From Halichondria panicea (Eukaryota; Porifera; Demospongiae; Suberitida; Halichondriidae), in assembly GCF_963675165.1 (NCBI RefSeq), contig NC_087389.1:406001-470000 (forward strand): a DNA stretch of 64,000 nucleotides, read 5' to 3'. Under the pieces are notes generated by a model. The model had not been told where the DNA came from and made no database searches. It saw only the letters and a list, made by a program, of their open reading frames with translations. Made by a program: the position numbers and the translations under genes. Positions 12,201 to 23,772 of the stretch are shown here, one piece after another (position 1 is the stretch's first letter; each line of letters starts with the position of its first letter).

Positions 12201-14791
12201 GACACTGAGACTGTTAAGAAGAAGCAGAAACCAGTGAGAGCCTCTGATGAGCTCAAGGTAAAGCAGAAAGGGGGAGGGGCAAGCTCAGCCTGCATCATAA
12301 TAGTGTATGTGTTGTACTTTGTGGTTTCTCTTAAGTTCCTAGTACTGTACGTACATTTTTTCTTTCTTACAGGACTTTTCGTTTGTTATGAGAGAGTACC
12401 GAATGTTTTTTATCAAACTGCCTAATGGCCTCCTTCATCGTCAGATCTTCTCCATCAGTAAGCCCGTGTCTGAGCTCAAGGAAAGACTCTGCGATGTCCT
12501 CGGATTGGGTGAGCGCAACTGCCTGTAGTGTTGCAATATGTACAAAAAGCTACAAAATTAAGTGGGGTCCCATCTAGTTAAAGCCAGTACAATGTGTGAC
12601 ACCTTGCTTTGATATTGCTCCGTGGTAAAGTACTTAAATTCTTGGTTTCCTATACCATGTTGTTAGGACATGCATGACGTGCGATGTATATCCCTCCACC
12701 CAGTGTGACGCTAAGTACATGTAACGCACGTACAGCTTTTATATATATATACATTGTTGATACCACTGTGACATCATAACCACGCCCACGCACAGACAAC
12801 CTGGACAACTACTTGCTCTATGTGGAGGGAGCGTGTCTAACGACAGTGAGGGAGACAGATGGTGTCTCAGGTGACCTGTCTCGTATCAACCGCACCGGCT
12901 CACTCACTCACCTGGTGGACAGTCAGAGTCTACCGGACCAAGGGTCAGAAGCTATACTGCTCAAGTCCAACCTCTCCCTCAGAATGCAAGGAATCACCAC
13001 CAGCAGGATATTCAACCTACTGTGAGTTCAATAGACCAAAACAAATGTATGGTCAAACTTTATAGCCATTTTCTATAGGAGACCCTGTATATTTAATTGG
13101 CACGCTCATTACTTATCAGGCCTCTTAGTCTACTGAAACTGCTAAAAAAAACAAAAAAAGTGAAAGACTTTAAAAATAGCTTCATTTTAAAAAGTAATAG
13201 CTTCATTTTAAGCTTAGTTCATGAGTGCACTCTCTCACACACAAACACAGTCCAGACGATGAAGCCACTGACAGCAGCTTTGCTTCCCCTAATGAGATGT
13301 GCGCTGACCCTGACGACGAGTTCCCCAAGGACTGGCTGTCCATAGTGCAGGGGATCACTCCCGTTAACCAGGACGATGCAGTCAAACTGGCCGCTCTGCA
13401 GTACCAGGCCTACTTCCTGGACCGGACGGCAGTGCACTCAACTGTCGGCTTCTGCAGGTACAGTACGGTACAACTGAAATTGATTCTTAAGACTATTATT
13501 ATCGTATTAGAATGTCTACAATGGCTCATTTGAGGGCATTAACGTTTTGAATGGTCCCAGTTCTCTGATGTAAACACATCACGTGAATCTTAGAATAAGC
13601 AGCTCCAAATTACCTATACTTGTATTACTCTCCTCCAGGCCAACTGAGTTCCTGCCAATGGAGTACGCTGGTATTCGAGGTCTGGAGCAGAAAATGTACA
13701 AAGAGCAAGAAACCCTCAAGGGCAAGAGCCACAGCGAAGTCCATGAGGCGTACTCCAATCACTGTGCTAAACTGGCCACCCACAATGCTATCTTCTTTCC
13801 AGCCAGGGTGAGTGAATGAGAACTCAATAGTTTCTCTAAGGTGTTGTTTTCAAATCATGCTGTCTATTGTGTCATTGTATTGTGCTGGCAGCAGTCAGCT
13901 TACTGGCTAGAGTTACATTACTGCCTAAGAATGACCGACATTACCCTCACATAATGTTCCTCTCATTTGTAGGAGCCTCGTAAGAAGCTGCTTCATAGCA
14001 CCAAGCTGAAGCCAGTGCTGTTGGGAGTTAGCTCCAAAGGCATTCTGAGGGTGGACCACAAGACAAAGGAGGTGCTGGACTTCTGGGACTTCATGGTCCT
14101 CAAGAATTGGGCCTACTCCAAGAGAACATTTGTTCTGGTCAGTGAGTGTGTGCGCTAGCTGTGTGGGTGTGCCTTGACAGAGGGGGGATCCCCACCCACC
14201 TTGTAGTGTACCTTTGGGCCCATTCATGATAATTATTGTACTTTATACATTATTGCCATCATTCCTGTGCACCATGAATATAGACAGGGAAACTTGTACA
14301 CACTTCTTTGAATGGACTGAATGATCTTCTTGGAAACACATTTTTGTACACATTTCTCTGAATACCCACTTCTGAATATTCTGCTATCCGCTTTTTGTTT
14401 GTCATGAATTTATGTTATTATTATCCCCTCAGGCCTTTGCCAACAAGAACTACCCAGTGGAGTGCAACCAGTCCCAGTGGATCAGCCAGCTGGTCGACTT
14501 CTATGTTGACTCCATTGTCAATGTCACTGAGGTACGTGCATGTGTGCTAGTTGCCACCAGTGATAAAAGAATATGAGCTGCAGTTTTAGTTGCTCTCCTT
14601 ATATATATATATAATAATAGACAGGTACTGAAATTAATGATGTGGTGTACTAAGTTTTGCATTCCCTTTTAGAAATACTTAGCGAAATCGTACTCTCTCT
14701 TAATTCCATGTAGTACAATGTCACAAGGTTTAATCCATTCCTCTCTCCCTTGCAGCCAACTGGAGCAGAGGAGGAGGTCCAGAAATCCTAG
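7770..14791 (+). CDS. Talin-head-like FERM protein with an extra N-terminal F3 lobe
   Basis: Exons read: 7770-7874, 8694-8780, 9284-9349, 9422-9520, 9644-10959, 11239-11831, 12070-12257, 12373-12508, 12796-13021, 13251-13457, 13639-13807, 13973-14137, 14433-14531 and 14756-14791. The N-terminus (about residues 36-120) matches the talin F3/PTB pattern: GVYKLDSKTAKVLNHWRF, then SGYSFTLQL and YFVRTDDGEAICLYIEAF. A long Ser/Pro-rich, low-complexity linker (about 700 residues) follows. The C-terminus is a talin/kindlin-type F1-F2-F3 module: MREYRMFFIKLPNGLLH, DDEFPKDWLSIVQG, then LPMEYAGIRGLEQKMYKE, LLGVSSKGILRVDHKTKE and the closing helix SQLVDFYVDSIV. In known relatives these lobes bind integrin tails and phosphoinositides. 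No rod, kinase or membrane segment is visible. The first intron uses a GC donor. Exon 5 contains a 129 nt in-frame segment (9723-9851) with perfect splice ends. Confidence 0.8.
8011..8690. repeat. 30-bp minisatellite forming the polypyrimidine tract of a splice acceptor
   Basis: About 22 copies of a 30 bp unit built from TCTCTCTCCC, TGTGTACCAT and TATCCCATAC fill the first intron of the FERM gene. One copy carries a 6 bp insertion (near 8390). The last unit ends TCTCTCCCTGTGCAG and is the acceptor for exon 2; internal units read TGTGTAC (one TGTGCAC), so they are near-acceptors lacking AG. Because 30 is divisible by 3, several frames stay open; these are not genes. Confidence 0.95.
11036..11187. 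mobile_element. MITE-like repeat copy without retroelement insertion
   Basis: This intronic segment of the FERM gene shares TTAGAATGTTTTGCGAGCAT, GTGAACTTT, ATTCGCAACCATAAT, TTTTCTGCTGATTTGG and GTTTTTCACCAGCAAA with sequence at 39750-39812 and 41200-41345. It therefore represents the empty form of the repeat that is interrupted by a retroelement at 39813-41199. Confidence 0.75.
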
Positions 14792-16019
14792 ACCAGTTAC
14801 CATTGTAACGCTTGCAAACAATTGAATTACTTGTTTTTTTAATCACGGTTTCGTTAGAAATTTGCTAGAGTCAATTTTCATGTGACTAGGAACACAATGA
14901 GACAACAATCATGAGTTGTTTGTGTAGTAGGTTCTTGTCCTTGTGTATTTTCATACTTCTTTGTATTAATTGTATATATGTACTTGTCTTGAGATCACTG
15001 TATGGGGGTCTAAATGACTACTCTCAGACAATGAATTTATTGTAGTCATGTGAGGAAATGTGGGGGTGGGGCTGTTTAGCAATGAATGCTGCCAAGGGAG
15101 TATAAAAGAAGCTTGTACTATGGTTGCACCAAAGATCAAAGGCTTCAGTTGTAGTTTATACTACTTATACAACCTGTCTGACCACAGCCATGGTATATGG
15201 CTGTTATACCCTAGTGTATAACAGCCATATACTGTGGCTTGTGGTCAAACTACATGTACAGCTAGAACTGAATACAGTATCCCACCTTTGCAATAAAATT
15301 GGGTTTTTTGACACACTGTTTCAATTAAAACAATGACACACTAGATCTACTCAATTCAATCAATATTAGAGCTAGAGAGAATTCAATACAAAAAAGGGTC
15401 TACTAATGTTTGAGTCAACATAAAAAGAGCCAAGTTCGAGCGATGAATAGTTCCAAAAAGGAGGCAAATTTGGAAGAACTCCGTGAACCGAACGATACTG
15501 GTTTGTTTGTGTTGCTTTTTTTCAACTTTCAACATTAGTTGTCACAACCTGCTTATTGCATTGCTGCATGGGACCAGGAGCAGTAAGAAGGGTCCAGACT
15601 GCCAAGTGTTTCTCAGACTAAAGAGACTGCACTGCACTGGGCCAGTACAGTAGGCTTGTGGAATGATATTTTCGGGTACATTTGCACTCTTTGTAGACAA
15701 GTAGCACCAGTGTACTTTCTTGAAGTGCCTTCTATAAAGATGCAGAAACACAGCCTTCACAATTGCTTGCTTGAATCATAGACGCTTGCTTGAATCAGCC
15801 ATCGCGCTTTTTAAAAAGATAGCAAATTCATTGCATAGCTATAGCAACAGTGACGTCAAATAGTAGTTATAAGCATATTCATTGAAGAAGCATGACAGGA
15901 AGTAGCTAAACATAGTAGTACAGTTCTAAACATAGTACAAGCCAGTTAAACTAACTATAACTTAGTGCATGCATGCTGTTATTGCAATTGCCAGGCGTTA
16001 AGTTGTCTTTTTATCTATT
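14792..16019. other. Intergenic region with a palindrome
   Basis: No exon is recognised here. At about 15176-15248 there is an imperfect palindrome with arms of about 33 nt (GACCACAGCC, TATATGGCTGTTATAC and their complements) around a 4-5 nt centre, probably a foldback MITE remnant. The remainder is AT-rich and holds the presumptive promoter of the ASTE1-like gene starting at 16020. Confidence 0.5.
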
Positions 16020-18510
16020 ATGGGAGTCCAAGGCCTGCTCAAGTTCCTCCGCACCAACCCCAAGACAAGACTGCAGAACAAATCTTTGGCTGGACTTGCT
16101 GAGAAGAAACGACAAGAATCTGGAAAGCGTGCAAAAATTGTCTGTGATTTTCTCAGTGTTTTGCTTTGGCTATTAAAACTTTTTCATGAAGCAAAAATTA
16201 CAGAAGGTAGCTATAAAAAGGAGAGCTATTTATTCGGAGGAGATTACGTGGAGTATTCCAACAGATTTATTGCACTATTGCGAGCACTGCTATGTTGTCA
16301 TGCTGAGCCCATTCTTTTTGTTGATGGATCCCGAGGTTCTTCACTGGATGATTTGGAAATCAAAATGTTGACTTTAGAAAGTAGAGAATATGAGCGCTTG
16401 AAGTTTGTTGAGAAATGTGTGCAGTATTGCAATTACGATCCTACGTTAGACCCCGAAGATGTCAGGAAATGGAGGAAGTATCCACTCATTATCTTACACG
16501 TTCTTATGGCGGTGAGAAAAGAAGTTCCTGATGTTCAGATAATTCATTGTGAAAGTGAAGCCGATTCTGAAATGGCTGATTATGCACGAATGCATCCGGA
16601 GGTGTGTGGTATTCTGTCCACTGACACAGACATGGTTATGATGAGGAGGTGTACTATTATTCATTGCAAGTTCTTCGATCGTGAAGACATCCTCGGCTTA
16701 CGAAAACCAACTTTCAATGAGATGCCGCCAGATGTAATCTGTGATTTGATAACACCCAGGACTCTAGCCAACGCACTCGAAATTGAAGTGGAGAATCTCA
16801 AAATTATATCAATAATTTGTGGGAATGATTACACAAGATCGTACAAAATTTACCGACAAATGGATTTGGGGTACCCTTTCATAAGACACGCTGCTAAGTG
16901 GTTGGCTGATTATTCAGGAGTATCTCAGCACTTCTTTGAAATTCCAACATTTCAGGCCATTTTATTGCAATCCCCGGAATTCTTTGATGCAGTTCAGCAT
17001 ACGTACGAAGCATATGGAGAAGCGGAATCATTTGTTGAAATGTGCAAAACAACAAAAGTTGTTCGTGGTGATATTCAAAGACACCCCAAAGTGCCATCTC
17101 GGCCATTGTCCGAATCTCCTGTGGTAGACATGGTACGCCGTGGCATCAAAGAAGGGAGGATATCACGTAGACTCTCATCTGTCGCACATAGCGGAATTCT
17201 TTGGCGAACCAAGTATGTGGAAGGTCAAACATCGAGCACTCAAACCTTTGTATGTGCATATGATTTGACGTTTCTCTTGAGAAGAGTGATCTACATGCTG
17301 CTTGGCCTTACAAAGGTTCGTGAATACGGCAATTTCACAGAAAGTATTTCTGTTGCGGTGAGGTTTAAAGATTTCAAATTTACTTGTGACAGCTCTTCAT
17401 TACTGCTTGAAATTCGTGAAATGCAAGACCTGAGCAAAGTGCTATATCTCATTCCCTTCATTGTGAAAGCAAAATCACTAAGGCATTTGAGACGCCTACC
17501 ATTTGGCAGTGCCACTATCCCTACAGGCTACAATCCACATGTAGCAAGCCAACTAAGACCGGTTTTACTTTGTGCCTCACTTCTCCATGCATGCTCTCTC
17601 AAAGATGACTCCAGTACTTTCGAAAATGTTGAGGTTGTAAAGAATGTATTCCTTGCTACATGCTTGATGAGTGCCTGTGAGAATCCTCCCCTTGAAGTGT
17701 TTGAGAGACCTACTGTCGATTCGATGAATATGAATGCAGGACTTGCGTGTATTATCCACCATGTGTACGAACTTGCCTCTCTGTTTGATATGCTCGATAT
17801 TTTGTCGCCTCCTGGATGTTGCTATCAACCTTCTGCACTTGTGGCCTTCCATCAAGTAGCTATAGCTGGTAAAGACAGAGTGAAAACAAAACGGAGAACG
17901 GACAGACATTTTGTTTCGCTTCATACAACATACACTCATCTGATACAGCTAAGAAAATTTCTGGAGCTCAAAAAAGTTCTTCGAGAATTTGATCAAAAAT
18001 GTGAAAATGATCAATTGGATGCAATGGACCTGGTTCGCTTGGCTAAGGCTTTCTATGACGTTCTTGGACAATTCCACACTAGTGCGGCAGACCTTGCAGG
18101 GAAGATAGAGGAATTACAGGCTAAAGTGATTACAAAGGAGCTGCCATCCAAGACAAAAGGTAAGACCAACTGGCAAGAGCTTGCTAATTAGTCTAGATCT
18201 GTACATATTATGTGTATAGACATAATACTTTTTTCTGTATTACAGGAAAGTCTAAAGCATCAAAGCAGACAAAGTCCGAGCCTCGGGCTTCTAAAAAGGA
18301 GATGCCTAAGCCTAAGCCCTTAGGTAAGTGTACATTGTTTTTTATGTGTGGCTGTAAGTAAATATCTTTATCCCATTAGTGAAACCATTCATGAAAGACA
18401 TGGAACATATTGAAACAGACATGATACAGTTACAACAATTGTTGAGTACAAAAGTGGCTGTAGAAGATCTACAAGAAATGGCAATAGCTGAACATACAAC
18501 TGAACAATAA
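16020..18510 (+). CDS. ASTE1: Asteroid (ASTE1)-type FEN/XPG-like nuclease
   Basis: A first exon of 2.1 kb (16020-18159) is followed by two short exons, 18246-18323 and 18380-18510. The start MGVQGLLKFL is the XPG N-terminal signature with Gly2. GGDYVEYSNRF and EPILFVDGSRG match the asteroid family block. The XPG-I region reads CESEADSEMADYARMHPEV, then STDTDMVMM, keeping the acidic residues expected of a metal-dependent nuclease. GNDYTRSYKI corresponds to the H3TH approach. Human ASTE1 is a structure-specific nuclease acting with shieldin at DNA ends; that role here is inference. The C-terminal tail is Lys/Pro-rich (KSKASKQTKSEPRASKK). An unspliced readthrough of exon 1 would stop at 18191. 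FAM120-type proteins are related alternatives, but the spacing favours ASTE1. Confidence 0.78.
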
Positions 18511-18546
18511 TTATATAATAATATTATAGTCATTTTGTTTATTTTG

Positions 18547-19048
18547 TTAGTGGAACGTTGTCATTGAGTACTGTGTCTTCTCTGATCTTGACTCCTGTGT
18601 AATAATTTTTGTGATTAGCGCAATACTACAATGTTTGAGTTTACTGTATGTGTCTTGGTTGGTTTGAACAAGCTGCACAACATTCTGCCTTAGAAACCTC
18701 TCCGCTTCAGTGGCTTCGTCAATCACCTGTGAATTGTTGAATCATTAATAGTATACACAGCACATTACTCTAACGTTACACCGAACCTTAGTGAGTTCCT
18801 CTTTCTCTGTCATGTGACGATTCTTCCAAAAGTCATCTTTGATTCTCCTCCTAAACACTGAGGAGGATGGAATGAATAACTGAGCTAGGTTATGCAACGC
18901 ACCATTCAGAGCCTCGACGTCGTCCACAAATACTTTCCTACATGTTCTGTGAAGCTTCCTGTACAATCTCAATATCTGAAAAAGAAAAATGAGAATGTAG
19001 GCACATCTCTGAGCCCGTCACATAACAAACCTCACTCCTGGAAGCCAT
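18547..19048 (-). CDS. LYRM7: LYRM7/MZM1-like complex III assembly factor
   Basis: Three exons on the minus strand: 19048-19031, 18975-18787 and 18726-18547. Joined, the start is MASRSEILRLYRKLHRT, the LYR motif of this family, followed by FVDDVEALNGA and DDFWKNRHMTEKEELTKV. LYRM7 is a mitochondrial matrix chaperone that stabilises the Rieske Fe-S protein before its insertion into complex III. About 16 extra residues interrupt the usual EALNGA...IKDDF spacing. That stretch (18898-18851) begins GT and ends AG on the minus strand, and removing it gives NGARRIKDDF, so it is either a 48 nt intron or a true insertion. The ATG is 83 bp from the divergent CHCHD4 start. Confidence 0.8.
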
Positions 19049-19131
19049 GTTGATCGAGTTGGTAAACGTCGTCACTGGTGCCCCTCCCACCCACGTGTTT
19101 GTCTCCTCCAGTCTCCCCTCAAGGTAAAAAG
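19049..19131. promoter_or_regulatory. Bidirectional promoter of LYRM7 and CHCHD4
   Basis: Only 83 bp separate the two divergent start codons, so the promoter must be shared or overlap the transcribed regions. A CACGTG E-box sits at 19092-19097 within a C-rich stretch. No TATA box is visible. Confidence 0.65.
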
Positions 19132-20027
19132 ATGTCTTATTGCAAGAAAGAAGGCAAGTGTACATCTACTCTTGTAATGTGTTTACGGTATCCCAGCTAC
19201 TTCTAATTACTAGGCCTAAGTCTGTTATATCCTAGCTAAAAATACGTTGTCTAGTGGTAAATTAATATTTTTATTCCATTCTGAAAATGTGGGTGTTGTC
19301 TGAAATGCATCAGAGCTAACTTTAACTTTATGCATTTAGTACTAGCATGACTACCCTGGTGATGTGTGCTGCCAACCCCCCCCCCCCCCACACACACACA
19401 CAGGCAAGGATGTGTCCATATTTGTGACCAAAGAGGACATAGAGAAGCCAGAGATGGTGACAAGCTTGGCAGAGGATGACCTGTACGGGGTGGTCCTACC
19501 CAACGGGGAGCTCAACTGGGACTGTCCGTGTCTGGGGGGTATGGCACACGGCACCTGTGGACAAGAATTCAAGGATGCCTTTTCATGTTTTCACTACAGG
19601 TGAGTAGTGAACACATCCAAATACTTACCACTGTCGATTAAAACTGTAATTATGGTATGTGCAATGAACCCAAGTAAATTTCATAGCTCTCAATCACTCC
19701 CTTAATTATTAATTTGGAACCCGGCACATTTTCACCCGCTTGTGTGCAAAATAAAAAAAAAAATCCTAACTATGATTCCATACCTCCTCTCCCCCCTCCA
19801 GTACAGAGGAGGAGAAGGGCTCCGATTGTATCTCCCACTTCAGAGGCATGCAAGAGTGCTTCCTCAAGTATCCTGAGGAGTACAGTCGCTACAATGATGA
19901 TGAGGACGAGGAGGAAGGAAATGAAGAAACAGAAGATTCCCAGCCTCCGCAGACAGTATCAAATACTGAACCTAACTCTGTTGATAGTAGTACTGAATCA
20001 AGTTCTCAATTGAAAGAAACATCTTAA
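19132..20027 (+). CDS. CHCHD4: CHCHD4/MIA40 intermembrane-space oxidoreductase
   Basis: Three exons: 19132-19153, 19404-19599 and 19802-20027. MIA40 oxidises incoming small cysteine proteins in the mitochondrial intermembrane space. The redox-active CPC is in [14 protein letters not shown]. The twin CX9C motifs are [11 protein letters not shown] and [11 protein letters not shown], separated as in the family. The N-terminus [19 protein letters not shown] aligns with the human start MSYCRQEGKD, which fixes the first junction: exon 1 ends GAAG and the intron begins GCAAGT, a GC-AG intron. No GT donor nearby keeps the frame. The tail is acidic ([14 protein letters not shown]). Confidence 0.95.
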
Positions 20028-20266
20028 TATTTTGTTTATTGTGTTCATGGAAAATATTTTGTTAACAATTGTGACATTGAGATAAGAGATTATATGATTT
20101 TTGATTTCACAGTTTGTAGAAATGAGACAGTTTTTCGTGAGAGAGGGTTACAGCCTGTTAGTACTTGCTTGCACCTTGTGACACTTATATAGTATCTGCA
20201 AGGAATGAATGAATGGAGAGACACAATCAAGACATGTGTACATGATGACAATAGATGTATAGTAGC

Positions 20267-23200
20267 TAAGCCTGTGTGGTGAACAGATGGACAATACACT
20301 GGCTGTACCTGAAGTTGTCTCCTAAACATTGCTTCATCAATCTCATAGAGTCGTTAGAGCAATGTTGAAGCAAGCAGTGAAGTACAAAGCTCGTGTGATG
20401 TAGTGACACTCGATTCTTTGCTGCCACCTCAATCACAGACTCAGACTTCAACCCAATTACATCACACATATAGGTACTCATTCTGCCTAGGAAATCCATC
20501 TGTACAAATCCAACAGTTGAAATAATATCATGGAGCAGCCTTCTCATGTACTTAATTACAAATGTAACCTAGGCCGCAGTATAAGGACACACACTGAGTG
20601 ATGGTAGTTGCTCACCGAGCCTGGTAGTTTGATGATGTCATCCACAACCTTAGTGATAACGAGTGAGGTCTTGTCAGCCTCAGGCCATCGTGTCTGCAGA
20701 CACACTTGAAGCAGCTCGTATAAAATACCACACGACTTCTCCATCCCTTCTCTCTCCAGTGAGGCCAACTGAAACGAGAGAGAGAGAGATAGTTATGGAA
20801 TGCAGACAGCTAAGAGTTCAGGGGCGGATCCAGGATTTAAGGAAGGGGGGTTCTTATAGTACTTCTTGTCCGCGCAAATGTTTGTGACCACGCCCCTTTT
20901 AAAGTACCACGCCCACTAATTAACCCTCATGTTCTCCCTCATGATTTATAAACACAGGAGATGGTTGTGACTGGAGGAGAGATGGTAGGAAAGACAGACG
21001 GTGGTGGCTGGTGAAGAGGAGACTTCTATAGACTTGTAGAACTTGACCATCAATATATTAATGATTATAGCAATTATACATGTAAGTATGCAGTGTCATT
21101 CAATATGCAGTGCCATGCACTCTCCCTTACCTGAAACTTTCCTCTTCTTACACCAGGAGTCAAGGATTCATGGCTAGATATAATAATATTATCGCTTGAC
21201 CACGGTGCAAATCAATGTGGCTGCAGTAGCCAGCCCCACCCTCTTGTTATGTAGAGAGAACTAGCCCCACCCTTTTATTATGCAAAGAGAACCAGCCCCA
21301 CCCTTTTATTAGGCAGAGAGGACGTACTTTGTCACGACAGTACAGCTATAATATAGCTAGCTAGCTAGCTAATATATACTAGCTGGAAGGGTAGTTCGTA
21401 CGAACCCAACGAACTACCTCTGGATCCGCCCCTGCAGTTAGAGAGCTTACCTCAGGGTGAGGTGTGTTGAGGGAGTTGCTGATGATGACAGTAGCTAGAG
21501 AGATGAGTACATTTCTTGTCAGGGTAACCATCTTCTTCTTTATGTGGTACGTCTCCTTGAGCATTTGGTACACCATGTCCATCAAGATAACTGAATATCT
21601 GTACCCACACACACAATCCGTGATGATCATACACACACTGTAACAGTAGTGGTTATTACTCACTCCATTCTATCGGTCATAGAATGTTGTAATGGCGTTG
21701 TGAGATTTAGATGAGCCTCAAGTTGATGCACACAAAAATCCAGCAACTCACAATCCTATGTTGTAAAAGTACCACAAATAATTATATGTACACAAAATGC
21801 CGTTGCTTTTTAACTGACCTCCCAGAACAGACGTTTGATGACACTGTATCTCTGTGCAGCAGTGGACAACTCTAGGGCCAGTCCAGCGGCTACCTCGAGC
21901 TGGTGGGGGGAGCACTGTAGGAGGTCTTGCTTCAAAGATAGGTAGCGCTGAGAGAAGTGGTCCCTAAGCGCACACAAAGTGAAATATGTACAGCAAATTA
22001 ACACATACCTTTGTGTTAGTGGTGATCTATGCTTCTGCGTGTCGTCAGTGTCACACAGTTGATTCTGTAGAGAGAAGCACAACTAGACAGTTATATGGGA
22101 CCAGTGTGAGCAGCTTACAATGTTCCAGTTGTCCCAGGCTACACAAAGCTGGTGGTAAAAGTCTGACACCGGCTGTAGAATATAGAGGTCCATTACTCCT
22201 AGTGCAGACCTATCTGAAGCTGTCCTCTCCTGTTCTGTACTCAGGCCCATTGCATCTGTTATACTCAATAAATTGTGCTGTCTCTTAGACTCAGTCAGAG
22301 GGGAGGTGGCGTATAGGTTATTGGATGAGCTAGATCGTTGTTGAACTGTTAGCGGACCAGGAGCAAAGAGTGTGTTTGTAGAACGTGAGCGATGATTGGA
22401 GGTCAGCCTAGAGGGAACTTGTGGAGACCGTGGAATTGCAGTTAGAGAAGAGGGTTCATCAATATTGACACTGTTCAAGCTTCCATGTATTGGGGATGAA
22501 CGAAATTTAATGTCTGCGGCTCTCTTTGGTGACACAAAACTAGGTAGAGGCCTGGCTTGAGGTGATGATTTGGTAGAGAGTAGAAGAGGGCTCTTGGGAC
22601 TCAGCGATTTGCTTCTTGGTCCGGGGTGAGTTTTGCTACCGGGGGGTGGAGAGGATGGTGGTGTGAGGGATATGGGTGTGGGGGGTAGGGTTATGGTCGT
22701 TAGGGGGTCAGTTTTTGTTTTCCTGAATACGGAAGGAGACCGTTTTACGATGGACGAGAAAATGTCTGATTTTTCTTTAGCTTTCATGTGGTAGCGCACT
22801 TGAATGTGAACTGTGTTCTCACTATCTTTGCGGTTGAGGAATCCTGGCAGGTCATCGAGCTGTGTATACATACGTGTGTGGATAAGTGATAAATATAACG
22901 TTATTCATGTTATTTATCATCGGAGGGATTGAGATTCTAAATTCATAGCAACTGACTGCTAGCAATGCATTTTTAAGCATCTACAGGTTGTTGCATACGC
23001 ACAATGAGCTAAATTAACATTATGCTAATATGCAATGAGTGGCGGTGCTGCACACACTAGCTCTATTAGCTCTGTAGATTGGGCCGTGTGAACATAATCC
23101 TTTTTCCTCACCATCTGGACGGACTGCACATCTCGGAGATGTACGGCCACCTTCACATTCTTGGGAGGCACGTCAGCGAGATAGACACACTTGTGCCCCA

Positions 23201-23366
23201 GTATTGCATACTTGTGCTTGTTCAGAACGTCCCCTGTTAGAGAGGCGACACACTTGACAGAGGTGGAGATTCTGTCATGATCTTGAGGGGAGAGAGTCCT
23301 CCGCAGATAGGCATCCAATCTGGCATCAAACCGCCGCCTTAGGCCCTGTCTCTCTGAGTCACTCAT
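20267..23366 (-). CDS. C12orf56-like protein
   Basis: Eight exons: 23366-23112, 22859-22119, 22064-22009, 21963-21819, 21755-21664, 21598-21451, 20768-20616 and 20499-20267. The N-terminus MSDSERQGLRRRFDARL, then HKYAILGHKCVYLADVPPKN and VAVHLRDVQSV, resembles the start of vertebrate C12orf56, a family of unknown function that I recall only in outline. Exon 2 has a Ser/Pro-rich region (PPTPISLTPPSSPPPGSK). The C-terminal half is predicted helical, with blocks such as QLEVAAGLALELSTAAQRY and YSVILMDMVYQMLKE. No catalytic motif, signal peptide or membrane segment is visible. The assignment is tentative; the exon joins are better supported than the name. Confidence 0.6.
20819..21434. mobile_element. 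DNA transposon-derived MITE with CAGGGGCGGATCCAG ends
   Basis: The 616 bp element begins CAGGGGCGGATCCAG and ends with a near-perfect reverse complement (CTGGATCCGCCCCTG at 21420-21434). It sits in an intron of the C12orf56-like gene (between exons ending 21451 and starting 20768). Internally a roughly 50 bp CCAGCCCCACCCTTTTATTA unit is repeated two to three times. A convincing target duplication is not seen; AGTT flanks each side with a one-base offset. The superfamily is not assigned. Confidence 0.8.
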
Positions 23367-23772
23367 TGATACCAATAGAGCTAGCTAGCTGTGCTGAGAG
23401 TCTAGCTAGCCAGTGAGTACAGTGGGCCTGGATAAGGTCAAGTTGTTGCTGTGAGGTGTTGCTAAGCATCAAACAATTGAGTGGGTGTAAGATCAATGAT
23501 TGATAGAGGAGGTATCTGCGCAGAAAATGAAAGCATCAAGATTGATACATGTATGAGTAAAAACTGGATGGGAAATTGTTTGGTGCATCTAATGATTCTA
23601 CACAGCTAGCGTAACAGTTCGTGTCCACATTCCAGGCTGCTTCTTCCCACTCCAATTCAGAGGAAAAGCTGTTCACAATAATTTTACAGTCAAGGTTTAA
23701 CATAGACAAACACAATTATTTGCTCAATAAAATTGGCCTAGGAACGAGGCTAATGTAGCTAAGCAACAAACG
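23367..23772. other. Intergenic region, possible extra terminal exon
   Basis: On the minus strand, TATTGTGAACAG at about 23675-23664 is a possible acceptor. It is followed by an open stretch of about 43 codons containing ELEWEEAAWNVDTN. This could be an alternative last exon of the unrecognised gene at 23773-24489; no splice donor of matching phase was confirmed. The rest shows nothing recognisable. Confidence 0.3.
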
